Source: Adiantum capillus-veneris (taxonomy: Eukaryota > Streptophyta > Polypodiopsida > Polypodiales > Pteridaceae). Taken from it: a stretch of DNA of 64,000 nucleotides. The stretch's first letter is position 1. The number at the start of each line of letters is the position of its first letter. This document shows, one piece after another, positions 1-9,244 of this stretch. The stretch covers positions 5,307,501-5,371,500 of the forward strand of contig CM043963.1 of NCBI GenBank assembly GCA_014529385.2. The letters run 5' to 3'. The position numbers and the translations under genes are program-made. The notes beneath the pieces are model-generated. The model was not told where the DNA came from, did no database searches, and saw only the letters and a program-made list of their open reading frames with translations.

Positions 1-2
1 TC

Positions 3-1040
3 ATGCCATACAAAGGGGAGGGCTAACCTATCATTCTTGGAAGACCCTGGCTCATGGTTATGGAAGCTAAGCAAGATTGAAGTACCGGAATGATTCAGAT
101 GAAGGACGCTAAAGGGAAGTCCATATTCTACAACATGAGGACTAGGAAGCAGTGCAACATGATCTTGGAGGCTTCAAAAGATGAGTCCACCAGTGACTAT
201 TCATCCACCTCCGGAGAAGAGACAACAACAACTGAAGAAAGTGACAGTAGCATCGACGTGATGGGGGTCATTCTTAAAGACCCAAAAATATTGACACAAT
301 CTGAAGCACCGTCAACAAACCAAGAGGGACCATCAGGTACGCAATCCTTGAAGGATACAAGTAAGTTACATCGAATGCTCTCCAGTGAGTTAACAAGTGA
401 AGAGAGGAAAGAATATGTCTCCATGATAGGTAACTTCACCACATTTTTCATTGATGGTTATGATAAGATCACAGGAATCACAGTGGTACAACACCGCATA
501 AGACTCAATGAAGGAAGTAAGTCCTTAGTGCAAAAACTCAAAAGGCTTGTGGTAATCCAACAAGAGGCACTGCTCAAAGAGGTGAGGAATTTTCTACAGG
601 AAGGTTTCATTTACCCCGTCAAAAACTCAAAGTGGGTCTCTCTAGTGGTAGTCACATCAAAGAAGAATGGCAAGTGGAGAGTCTATGTAGACTATAAACC
701 TCTCAATGCATCCACAAAGAGAGATCATTTTCCCCTCCCATTCCAAGATGAAATTCTCAATAAAGTGGCACGTCATGAGCGCTACACAGTATGTGATGGC
801 TACTCAGGCTACTTTCAAATTAGTATTGCAGAAGAAGACCAAAAAAAGACAACTTTCATAACACCCTGGGGATGCTTTTCTTACAGAGTGATGCCTTTTG
901 GCCTCACCAATGCTCCGGCCACACTCTAGTGCTATGTGACTTTTGTCTTCTAGCCATACTTTGAAACGTCAATACGAGTCTTCATAGATGATTTGTGCAT
1001 CTATAGTTCATGCTCCCTTCATTTGAGCAAGGTCTATGAT
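3..1040 (+). pseudogene. Ty3/gypsy pol fragment (protease end to RT)
   Basis: One frame runs from position 3 to about 1040. It opens with the retropepsin C-terminal motif ILGRPWL, passes through an acidic Ser/Glu-rich linker and enters reverse transcriptase, with DYKPLNAS, CDGYSGYFQI, MPFGLTNAP and a FIDD catalytic box at 981-992. In-frame stops lie at 24-26, 78-80, 927-929 and 951-953. The element starts before the window and breaks off just after FIDD, where the P1 repeat begins, so RNase H and integrase are absent. Family assignment rests on RT motifs. This copy is a relic with no coding capacity. Confidence 0.85.
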
Positions 1041-1555
1041 GGCTAAAAATTTGTTTTTTTTTTAACATTCACCACTCCCTCTATGCTTAACCACCGGCGG
1101 GCCGCCACCAATTTGGCCACACCTCTCTCTGTTATCACCAAAAGACAGTGATATCTCTCTCTCCTGCTCGGCTCCGCCAATCCACCACCATCTCTCTTAT
1201 CCCTGCTCCTGTGTCACCGAGCCTCACAAGCGCATAAACCAAGTTGCCGTTGTCATATTCCATTGGAGGACCGCCATGCATGGACAAGATTTCTCTCTCT
1301 TTCTTGCATTATTTATACACACACACTTTCACATTGTTTTTTATCCTCTCTCTCTTACCTCTTGCTCGTCCATACTCCACCAGCGGCGGGGGCCCGCCAT
1401 ACCTCTCCCCTCCCTCTCCCACCTCGTCCACACTCCCTCGACCTCACTCTCCCCTCCTTCTCTCCCCCTCTATTTTCCTCCCACCCGCGGGCCACCGCAC
1501 ACCCAAGCTCTTCTGTATTTCTCTCTCTCTTCTTTCCTTCTTTCTTTCTCTCTCT

Positions 1556-1586
<31 letters not shown>

Positions 1587-1608
1587 GCTATCTCTCCCTC
1601 CCTCAATT

Positions 1609-1610
<2 letters not shown>

Positions 1611-1681
<71 letters not shown>
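1611..1681 (+). repeat. (CT)n microsatellite, 5' flank of the LINE
   Basis: About 70 bases of uninterrupted CT dinucleotide directly abut the first base of the LINE. A shorter CT-rich stretch lies at 1515-1586. The long LSLSLS open frames here are products of the dinucleotide repeat, not genes. Confidence 0.95.
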
Positions 1682-1685
<4 letters not shown>

Positions 1686-1906
1686 TCGTTTTTTGACCTA
1701 GTAGACAGCAGTTCACTCTTTTGACCATAACTTGCTCATCCGAACTCCGATTTAGGTGATCTATAGCCTCAATCGAAGAGCACGAAGCCCTCTACGCATT
1801 GATGTAAAGACATAATTTTTTTGTGTAATGGAAGGCTTTGCTGTAACAGCATCTCAGAACTGAAAAACTGTCAAAACTTTGCGTTTTTGTTGCCGACTTG
1901 AAGGCA

Positions 1907-2839
1907 ATGTCAGACAAAACTCGCAAGGGTGGAAAAGCCACACTTGCCATGGAGAATGATGCAAAATCTCCAAGGAATTTGGATGCTAATCCAACCACAT
2001 CATCTACAACAACGGAAGCAATGATCATGGCTTACTTGATCTCGTTACAAGAAACCGTCAACAAGCAAGGTGAAGAGTTGCGCGCACTTGCAATGGAGAA
2101 TGGTACTTTGAGAGTTCTCGTTGTGGAGAATGAGCACCTCAAGAAGGTTCTTGAAATGCAAACAACACGCTTGATGCATCTTGAGAATGAAGTTCAAGAA
2201 TGTAAACGCTCTCTTGTGGACATGAATGTAGTGAAAGAGCGCTTGAGCAAAGTTGAGAGTGATCATGTATTGAAAGAGGAAACGATAGATACAATACGAC
2301 ATGATGTATGTGAGATGAGAAATGCATCCAAATCATGGGCTGATATATGTAAGGATAATGTGGTTTCTACATCTCCTATCACGCAAGCCGTTGTCCAAGC
2401 AAAGAATGTAGAGAATGTGGACACTCAAGAATTGCAAGAATGACAAAAACGCTCAAAGAACATCGTCATTCGTGGAATCAAGGAGGAAAGCATGGAAACA
2501 CCCCAATCTCTTGCGGTTGCTATTGAAGAGTTTTTTGCTACACACTTTGGCATGTCAGGAATCATGGCTTATGGTGCACATCGAGTTGGAAAACAAGGAG
2601 TCCCTCGCTTGGGAGAAAGACCTATTGTATGTACCATGGCTGATGAGGTAAAGAGAAAGATCATCCTTGACAATGGTTGGATCTACCTCAAAGGAACGGG
2701 TTGTAATGTATATGAGGATCGCAATCTTATGCAACAAAATGTACGTCGCAAAGCATACGAGGAAAGAAGCAAGAAGGTTAAGGTATCATCTCAAGAAGAA
2801 AAGGCACTTGAGGAGGATGCAAGTCCACCCAACAAATAG
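1907..2839 (+). pseudogene. LINE ORF1 (coiled-coil RNA-binding protein), one internal stop
   Basis: The first ATG in frame is at 1907; the codon at 1898 is TTG. The protein has a basic N-terminus, a leucine-heptad coiled coil around residues 35-140, and a C-terminal region starting near NIVIRGIKEES that resembles the RRM-like nucleic-acid-binding domain of L1-type ORF1 proteins. A single in-frame TGA at 2441-2443 separates the coiled coil from the C-terminal domain; reading resumes in the same frame and ends at TAG 2837-2839. ORF1 proteins normally coat the LINE RNA in the cytoplasm. The stop may be a C-to-T change of a CGA codon (inference). Confidence 0.75.
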
Positions 2840-2845
2840 GGACAC

Positions 2846-5800
2846 ATGATCTATGAGACCAACTCACGCTTGCGAATAAGCTTTTGGAATTGTAACGGGT
2901 ATCCATGGAATGCAGGAATTGGCATTGATGAGCTTACCAATGACTCCGATGTGATACTTCTTGTCGAAACATGGGAGCATGATGCGCAACGAATTCTTGG
3001 ATTTGACAAATACGATGTACATTCTTTGATGTGGGCCAAAAATGCAAAGCAACGAAGAGGCCAAGGAGGCGTAGCATGTATGACCAAAAAGGGTTTGAAA
3101 GATGTTTCCATTGTCAAAGAAGATAAGTATAAACGCTACTTATGGCTGAAAATCAGCCCACCAAATGGTCAAGTCATGTTTGTGGCCGGCTGCTACATTC
3201 CTCACTATGACTCCAACTTTTATGCTCGCTTGAATATGGATAGAGATCAGCCCTTTGTTGAACTAGAGGAAGACATTGCTCATTACAAGGATCAAGGTGA
3301 AGTCATTGTTTTTGGAGACATGAATGCTCGCACAAATATGTTACAACACGACACACAACAAGTCGACATGCCACATGTATCAAGAAGAGTGGATGACTCA
3401 TACATGTATAATCGAAGTTCTAATGATGCAAAAGAAGTGGATCACTATGGAAAGTCACTTCTACATATGTGCAATAGTACCGGAATGCTCATTGCAAATG
3501 GTGTATCTCTATGGCAAGGCACCAATGACTTTACATGTAGAAAGCACAATGGTGCTAGCGTGATTGACTATATGTTGTTCTCAGAAGCCACTCTAGAATG
3601 CATACAAAGCTTTACACTTGGTGAATGGAATCCGGAATCGGATCATAGGATGTTATGTATTGACCTCAAGTGTGGTAAACGGCCCGAGCATGTAGCCTCC
3701 AATCATGATGTGAATCATTTGTACCTACGTCTAGACTTCAAACGAGCACTTATATATGCTGATATGGTGGACCAAATGTTAAGCATGATAGAGCATCAAG
3801 GGAGCCCAACATTAGAATGCAAGTGGAAAGTTTTCAAAGAAGTAATTTTCTCTTGTGCGAAGGAATGCTTTTCGGCGAAACACATCTCTTGCAAAAGGTC
3901 TAAGAAGGGTAGCACCAAGAAGAAATGGTTTGACATGGAATGTAGTCAAGCCCGAAAACACTTGCTAAGATTGGATGCAATCAAAGACAAGGAAGTTTAC
4001 TTGGAATGTTCACACACATACAAAGCACTTGTTCAAAAGAAGAGGAGAAGGTGGGAAGTCGAAAAACAACTTCTTTTAGCACAAGAGAAAGCACATGCAT
4101 GTGGCAAGTTTTGCCAAAATCTAAAAGGCAAGCGCGTTGAGAGCTTTGGTGACTTGACTCTTGAGGATATGTATATGCATTGTAAGAACCTCTATGAGCA
4201 ACCCAATGTTGATAAGATGGAGGGTTGTAGCTCCATTCCATTTATGTCTCCCTTCTTTACCATTGAAGATGTATGCCGCGCGCTTGAGAAACTTGCTACT
4301 CGCAAGGCAGGTGACCTTCAAGGTGTCAAGGCTGAAATGATTAAATGGACAAGCAAGAAAACACGATATTGGATATGCGATATGTTTAACCTTGCACTTC
4401 AGTATGGCATGCCTCATGATTGGAGTGCAAATTGGATCAAACCTTTGCACAAAGGAGGAGATGTAAACAATGTGAACAACTATCGCACTATAATGGTTGG
4501 TTCTTTGATGGCGAAGTTATTTGGATGTATCATGGAGATGAAGATAAGTGAATGGGCTGAAAAGAATGGCAAACGTGCGCTTGGCCAAGCAGGTTTTCGA
4601 AAGCATCATAGCACTATTGATCACCTTGTCACTCTTCGAGTTCTTATGGAAGCGTCTCGATTGAAAGGAAAAAAGTTGTATTGTTGCTTTGTGGATTTCA
4701 AGAAAGCTTTTGACATGGTACCGCGAGGAAATCTTTGGAGACGTATACAAAGCCTTCAAGTGCCGAGAGAATTTATGCATGCAGTCTTTCGCATCTACCA
4801 AAAAGTGATATGTCGATTACGTATGGGAGATGGAATTTCAGAATTTTTTGCAAGCACTATTGGTGTCAAACAAGGATGCCCACTTTCCCCAACCCTCTTT
4901 GGGCTACTCATTGATGAATTGGAATACATGGTTTTTGATTTTATGCAGCAAGAAGGCATAGAAGAGGTTAAGATTGGAAATGCGGTGATCATGCTTTTGC
5001 TTTATGCTGATGATGTAGTGCTCTTGGCACATACCTTAGAAGATGCACAAAAGCTTATGAGTGTCTTGGAACGCTTTTGCCTACATAGCGGGCTGATCGT
5101 GAATGGATCCAAAACCAAGTTTATGCTTGTAAAGACCCTCAATGACAAAAATCCATGCATTGTATACAACAATGAGAAACTTGAAGTGGTAGATCACTTC
5201 AAGTACCTTGGCCTTGAGGTTCCATCCAATCATAAATGGAAGGATTGTGCAATGCGTCGCTTGGAAGCCGGAAAGAGGGCTTATTATGCATTTGAGAACA
5301 TGTGCAATGCAGGAGAGATCAAGTGTTGGGCTCTCAAAAAGTACCTCTTTGACACATTGGTGACACCGGTGCTTCTTTATGGAGTGGACGTGTGGGGTGG
5401 AAGCATCGGGAAGTCTACTTGGAAAGAGTTTGAGAATGTCCAAAAGCGTTTTCTCACCAACTTTCTCCAAGTCAAGACACAAACACCCTACATGCTCTTA
5501 CTTCTTGAGTCCGGATCGCTTCCCATTGAGGTCTTGGGCATGGAAAGGGTTGTGGAGTACATGCGTAAGACACAACGTAGCCCTTTGCATCGACTTCCTA
5601 GAATCGCATATGAAGCAAGTCAAAAGGTTCAAAAGACATGCAAGAGCAAAATACTAAGTTCGGGGTGGATGCTTGATATCAAGAAATGGTTTGGAAGATG
5701 GGATGCATGTCACTTGGTCAAGGATGCGTCGATCGACTCCCAAGTTGATGAGGCCTTCTTACAACGCCAATGTATCATGGCTTGGGAGAAATCCGGAGGT

Positions 5801-6226
5801 TCTCGCTTCAGCCATTACACCACACACGTTGCCCCAAACTACAAATCTCTCTTCTTCTCGGAACGAGGTAACCGAACCCATTCCTACATCCTTGAGCCCA
5901 TCCCGTTGAGTGCGATCCGCACCATTGCCTCCATTCGTCTTAGCTCCCATTCTCTACGCTGCGAGACAGGACGTTGGGGCACTGGCAAGGAGTGTCATCG
6001 ACTTTGCACCTTATGCCCTCGTCAAGTGCGAGAGAGTGAGTACCACACACTACTTGAGTGCTCAGCTTTTGACCACATTAGGTCCTCTTTTCCCCATATA
6101 TTCAGCCATGAGCTCTCCCTACATACCTTCCTCTCCCAACCACGATGTGGACTCTCTATTGCGACGCTCATTTCAGCCATTTTTGAGCATCGAGAGTCAC
6201 TTATGAACTCCACTCACACCACGTGA
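2846..6226 (+). CDS. LINE ORF2: AP-like endonuclease and reverse transcriptase
   Basis: This is an uninterrupted frame of 1126 residues starting at ATG 2846, six bases after the ORF1 stop and in the same frame. The N-terminal 270 residues form an AP-type endonuclease: SFWNCNG, VETWE, GDMNAR (about residue 157) and SDHRML (about 265). Reverse transcriptase follows with the fingers motif NNYRTIMVGSLMAKLFG, GFRKHHST, FVDFKKAFD, GVKQGCPLSP and YADD at 5003-5014 (residues 720-723). The C-terminus carries a Cys-His cluster, CTLC followed by HTLLEC, as in many LINEs. In this class the enzyme nicks target DNA and primes reverse transcription there. All catalytic residues I can identify are present, so it may be functional. 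Confidence 0.92.
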   Translation: MIYETNSRLRISFWNCNGYPWNAGIGIDELTNDSDVILLVETWEHDAQRILGFDKYDVHSLMWAKNAKQRRGQGGVACMTKKGLKDVSIVKEDKYKRYLWLKISPPNGQVMFVAGCYIPHYDSNFYARLNMDRDQPFVELEEDIAHYKDQGEVIVFGDMNARTNMLQHDTQQVDMPHVSRRVDDSYMYNRSSNDAKEVDHYGKSLLHMCNSTGMLIANGVSLWQGTNDFTCRKHNGASVIDYMLFSEATLECIQSFTLGEWNPESDHRMLCIDLKCGKRPEHVASNHDVNHLYLRLDFKRALIYADMVDQMLSMIEHQGSPTLECKWKVFKEVIFSCAKECFSAKHISCKRSKKGSTKKKWFDMECSQARKHLLRLDAIKDKEVYLECSHTYKALVQKKRRRWEVEKQLLLAQEKAHACGKFCQNLKGKRVESFGDLTLEDMYMHCKNLYEQPNVDKMEGCSSIPFMSPFFTIEDVCRALEKLATRKAGDLQGVKAEMIKWTSKKTRYWICDMFNLALQYGMPHDWSANWIKPLHKGGDVNNVNNYRTIMVGSLMAKLFGCIMEMKISEWAEKNGKRALGQAGFRKHHSTIDHLVTLRVLMEASRLKGKKLYCCFVDFKKAFDMVPRGNLWRRIQSLQVPREFMHAVFRIYQKVICRLRMGDGISEFFASTIGVKQGCPLSPTLFGLLIDELEYMVFDFMQQEGIEEVKIGNAVIMLLLYADDVVLLAHTLEDAQKLMSVLERFCLHSGLIVNGSKTKFMLVKTLNDKNPCIVYNNEKLEVVDHFKYLGLEVPSNHKWKDCAMRRLEAGKRAYYAFENMCNAGEIKCWALKKYLFDTLVTPVLLYGVDVWGGSIGKSTWKEFENVQKRFLTNFLQVKTQTPYMLLLLESGSLPIEVLGMERVVEYMRKTQRSPLHRLPRIAYEASQKVQKTCKSKILSSGWMLDIKKWFGRWDACHLVKDASIDSQVDEAFLQRQCIMAWEKSGGSRFSHYTTHVAPNYKSLFFSERGNRTHSYILEPIPLSAIRTIASIRLSSHSLRCETGRWGTGKECHRLCTLCPRQVRESEYHTLLECSAFDHIRSSFPHIFSHELSLHTFLSQPRCGLSIATLISAIFEHRESLMNSTHTT

Positions 6227-6294
6227 CATGTTCATTTGGTCCCATAGGTCATATTTGACCTCCCAGGACGATAATAGAACTATCTATCTATCTA

Positions 6295-6300
<6 letters not shown>
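6227..6300 (+). other. LINE 3' UTR and TATC tail
   Basis: Only about 54 bases separate the ORF2 stop from a (TATC)5 run at 6281-6300, which passes straight into (CT)n. The tail is a simple repeat instead of poly(A), as in LINE groups that end in microsatellite-like tails. Whether the TATC run belongs to the LINE or is slipped target DNA cannot be told from one copy. Confidence 0.6.
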
Positions 6301-6388
<88 letters not shown>

Positions 6389-6526
6389 ACACCCCCCTAC
6401 TCTCCACACCCCGTTGACCTTACCCCCCCCCCCTCCCGCTCTCTGTCGGCTTGCAAGCCCGCTACTCGCTCACCATCCCTCTCCCTCTCGCTTTCTGTGT
6501 AGCCCATGCGGGCACAGCTACACAGG

Positions 6527-6606
<80 letters not shown>

Positions 6607-6661
6607 CCACACACACACAAGCCCTCACACACTCCCTCTTTGACTCTAGCTCACCATCCCG

Positions 6662-6738
<77 letters not shown>

Positions 6739-6840
6739 CCACACACACACAAGCCCTCACACACTCCCTCTCTGACTCTCGCTCACCATCCTGCCCTCTC
6801 TCTCTCTCTCTCAGCCTGTAGGCCGCACAGTAAACAGATC

Positions 6841-6904
<64 letters not shown>
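6301..6904 (+). repeat. (CT)n blocks separated by short spacers
   Basis: Long CT tracts lie at 6301-6382, 6529-6603, 6664-6735 and 6843-6904. The spacer starting TTACCCACACACACACAAGCC occurs twice, at 6602 and 6733, so a spacer-plus-CT unit of about 131 bases has been tandemly duplicated. The P2 copy has this spacer once. Frames rich in Leu-Ser or Arg-Glu across this stretch are artefacts. Confidence 0.9.
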
Positions 6905-6905
<1 letters not shown>

Positions 6906-7614
6906 AACACACCCCCCCCCATTACACACACACACACACACTCCTCTCCCTCTCTCCGAGCAGCCGCTCCCTCCCTCTCTCTCATTCTTGTTTTCTCTCT
7001 CAGTTTTCCTATGCAGAAGCACCATTAAAAAAAAAAGTATATATATATATAGATAACTATATACTCCCTCGTTCCCACCCACACTCATTCACACAAACAC
7101 ACACACTCACACAACCCCACACACGCATGCACATATTTGGGAAAAAAACACACGCACGCATATATGCACACACACAAGAAAAAGAAAACCAAAGAAACTT
7201 GTCATCAACAAAAAAAACAAGAGAACGTCAAGTTGCACGTTGTCGACACCAAAACAAGAAAAGACGCCGAAGGCATGCCCCGGTCGGCCCCGAAAATGAT
7301 GAACGCTCTACACCGATGCACCAACGAGGCCCGCCGTTCGCCGGCATCTCGTCTACGACACCCTCTTTAGTGAAATCCGTAGGTTGTCATCATTTTTCCC
7401 CAGTTTCACACCAAATATTGTAAAAAATCTCAATTTGTAAATTATCACCTCTCTCTAAGTGATGGCCACAAAGGCCCACCTAGGAGTTTTCATTTTTAAA
7501 ATTCCCCAAGACAAAGCAAGGGTCAACCATCTGAGACCCGCCGCCTTACTTTGTCTCCCCTGATTAGAGCCCTAAACCTAATCAGATTACCTTAACCTAA
7601 AAGCAGCTAGCACC

Positions 7615-7622
7615 TATAAAAA
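7615..7622 (+). promoter_or_regulatory. TATA-box-like motif in P1
   Basis: CCTATAAAAAGGC is a good TATA-box match, and it is conserved at the mirror position in the P2 copy (22939-22946). Conservation in both copies suggests that repeat P carries, or came from, a promoter. No transcript can be assigned from the sequence. Confidence 0.4.
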
Positions 7623-7990
7623 GGCACTGATAGGTCACTATCAGGGGGGAGTCAGTCACTTGGTAGCATTTTTGGAGGGAGGGATTGGCAACACTCGTAT
7701 CAAGAGAGAGGGGATTTAGTGTGGAATTTTGGGAAATTGCAGTATGTAAAGAATCTATGTCTACACCCTGACTCCAATGGTCGCCACACACACACTCATG
7801 CTAGCAAAGTCTCGGTGTCTGTGAGTCACCTCTAGAGAACGCACTATTAGGCTCACTATCTCTCTCTCTCTCTCTATTTCGTTGTCACCATGGTTGCCAC
7901 CTCGCCAAAGATAAGTATGTTGTAAATATTGCATAAAAATCAGTTTCCCCTCCCACCCCCGAGGGGTTTTCATCACCTACGTAATTCTCT

Positions 7991-8077
7991 ATGTGTGTGT
8001 GTGTGTGTGTGTGTGTAGGATTTGTGTTATTTGTATTCCTTCGAATCACTGTTGTCCGCATCCTAGCCGCTCAAGCT

Positions 8078-8134
<57 letters not shown>

Positions 8135-8195
8135 GGTTTGTGTTATTTGTATTCCTTCGAATCATTGTTGTCCGCATCCTAGCCGCTCAAGCTAG
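7991..8195 (+). repeat. (GT)n plus unique-sequence tandem duplication
   Basis: Two (GT)n tracts (about 7991-8016 and 8082-8132) are each followed by nearly the same 65-base sequence ending CCTAGCCGCTCAAGCTAGG. The pair is a tandem duplication of roughly 90-115 bases. The inverted P2 copy has one unit (about 16945-17040), so the duplication happened in P1. Confidence 0.85.
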
Positions 8196-8290
8196 GTGGT
8201 GCCCCCTGTTTACTTCACCGTGGCCGGCTGAGCGTGAATTGGCTCCTTGCATTTTGAGGCCGTCTGGTTCCATGTCATGCTTTGCTCTCA

Positions 8291-9244
8291 TCAATGTGCT
8301 CTACGAAAGATGTTTCCCCAACATTGCATGTGGACCTGTGAAATGTTGATTGCAGATCCACAGTTGGTTGAGGAAACTCTATTCTGACAGTATACATCTT
8401 GATGCTTTGATTTATGTTTTTATGTATATGGCAGCCATATGACATTGACATGGAATTTTGGTGTGCTCCATACATTTCATTTGGATGTTTCATTTGTGTT
8501 TGTTTGGTACATGATGGACACATGATGTGGAGATGACTTTGATTGGAGCTTTTCTATGTAGTTAGATTATGTTGACACCATTGGCTTGTACATTGTTTTT
8601 TAATGAAGAGGTCTCCATACAAAGGATACTCAGGCAACATTTTTAAGAACACACATTTTTTGTATAAACTCAAAATTACATACAAATGGTGCTTTTTATA
8701 AAGTTTCATTTTACATAAGCATAGACATGTTTCCATATTTCTTAAAAGTGTTTGGTAGTTGAAGGATTGTACTATGAGGTTTTGAGTTTTTCCACTACAC
8801 AATGATACTTAAAGGTATCATTAGTGTAAAATTAGGGTTCAAAAGCTCGAAAAACCAGTTCCAATTGTAAAAGCTTGAAACTGAAAGCTCGTAAAAATAA
8901 AATCCCCCTTGCTTAACTATGTTTGATCCTCCAAATATTATATGTCTTCTCAGCCAAATATTTTGCTTCCTTTTCCTCCTGCTCTAAAGTTTCCTTTGAG
9001 CTGCAGGCCAAATTTTGATCCACCATCTATACCAACTCTGATCCTTGAATTTCCTATCCAAGACGTAGGTCTAAATCTAGCTCTTCTACTTCATCTTCTT
9101 CTACAAGATTCCTTCTATATCAAGTTCAAATACAGGGACAATGGTTGGGTTAGCCCTCAAAAAGGCTTCTTATTCATCATCTTCAACTTGCTCTGCCAGA
9201 TTAATAGTTTGAGCATACAATGGTCTCTCTTTAAAAGGAATGTT
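8291..9244 (+). other. no supported feature
   Basis: AT-rich sequence between repeat P and the copia LTR. Open frames are short and without recognisable motifs. A phrase rich in AAAGCTCGAAAA/AAGCTTGAAAC near 8840-8890 resembles AAAGCTCAAAATTG near 36500-36560, suggesting a shared low-copy repeat, but I cannot name it. Confidence 0.5.

Larger units (their letters stand above)
1682..6300 (+). mobile_element. near full-length APE-type LINE in a (CT)n tract
   Basis: The unit consists of a roughly 225-base 5' UTR, ORF1, ORF2, a very short 3' UTR (6227-6280) and a tail of about five TATC units. There are no LTRs and no poly(A). It is flanked on both sides by (CT)n: 1611-1681 and 6301-6382. The inverted P2 copy lacks the LINE at the equivalent CT region near 24057-24200. 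An ordinary target-site duplication cannot be defined inside a dinucleotide repeat. ORF2 is uninterrupted, so the insertion looks recent. Confidence 0.85.
1041..8290 (+). repeat. repeat P, copy 1 (interrupted by the LINE)
   Basis: This stretch matches, base for base over long runs, the reverse complement of about 16830-24690. Shared landmarks include TTAACATTCACC (1060), CATGCATGGACAAGA (1276), CCCGTTGACCTTACC (6410), the TATA box at 7615 and CCTAGCCGCTCAAGCTAGG (8060 and 8180). It is made of pyrimidine tracts with short unique spacers, then an AT-rich part, then (GT)n. No transposase or pol is visible in it. It could be a non-autonomous element or the non-coding part of a duplicated locus; I do not recognise the family. 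The LINE at 1682-6300 is extra relative to the other copy. Confidence 0.75.

Noticed and set aside
1244-1724. Long Leu-Ser open frames over CT tracts (also 6228-6906 and 23749-24683 on the other strand)
   Set aside because: They are forced by the dinucleotide repeat, occur in several frames at once and have no conserved domain.
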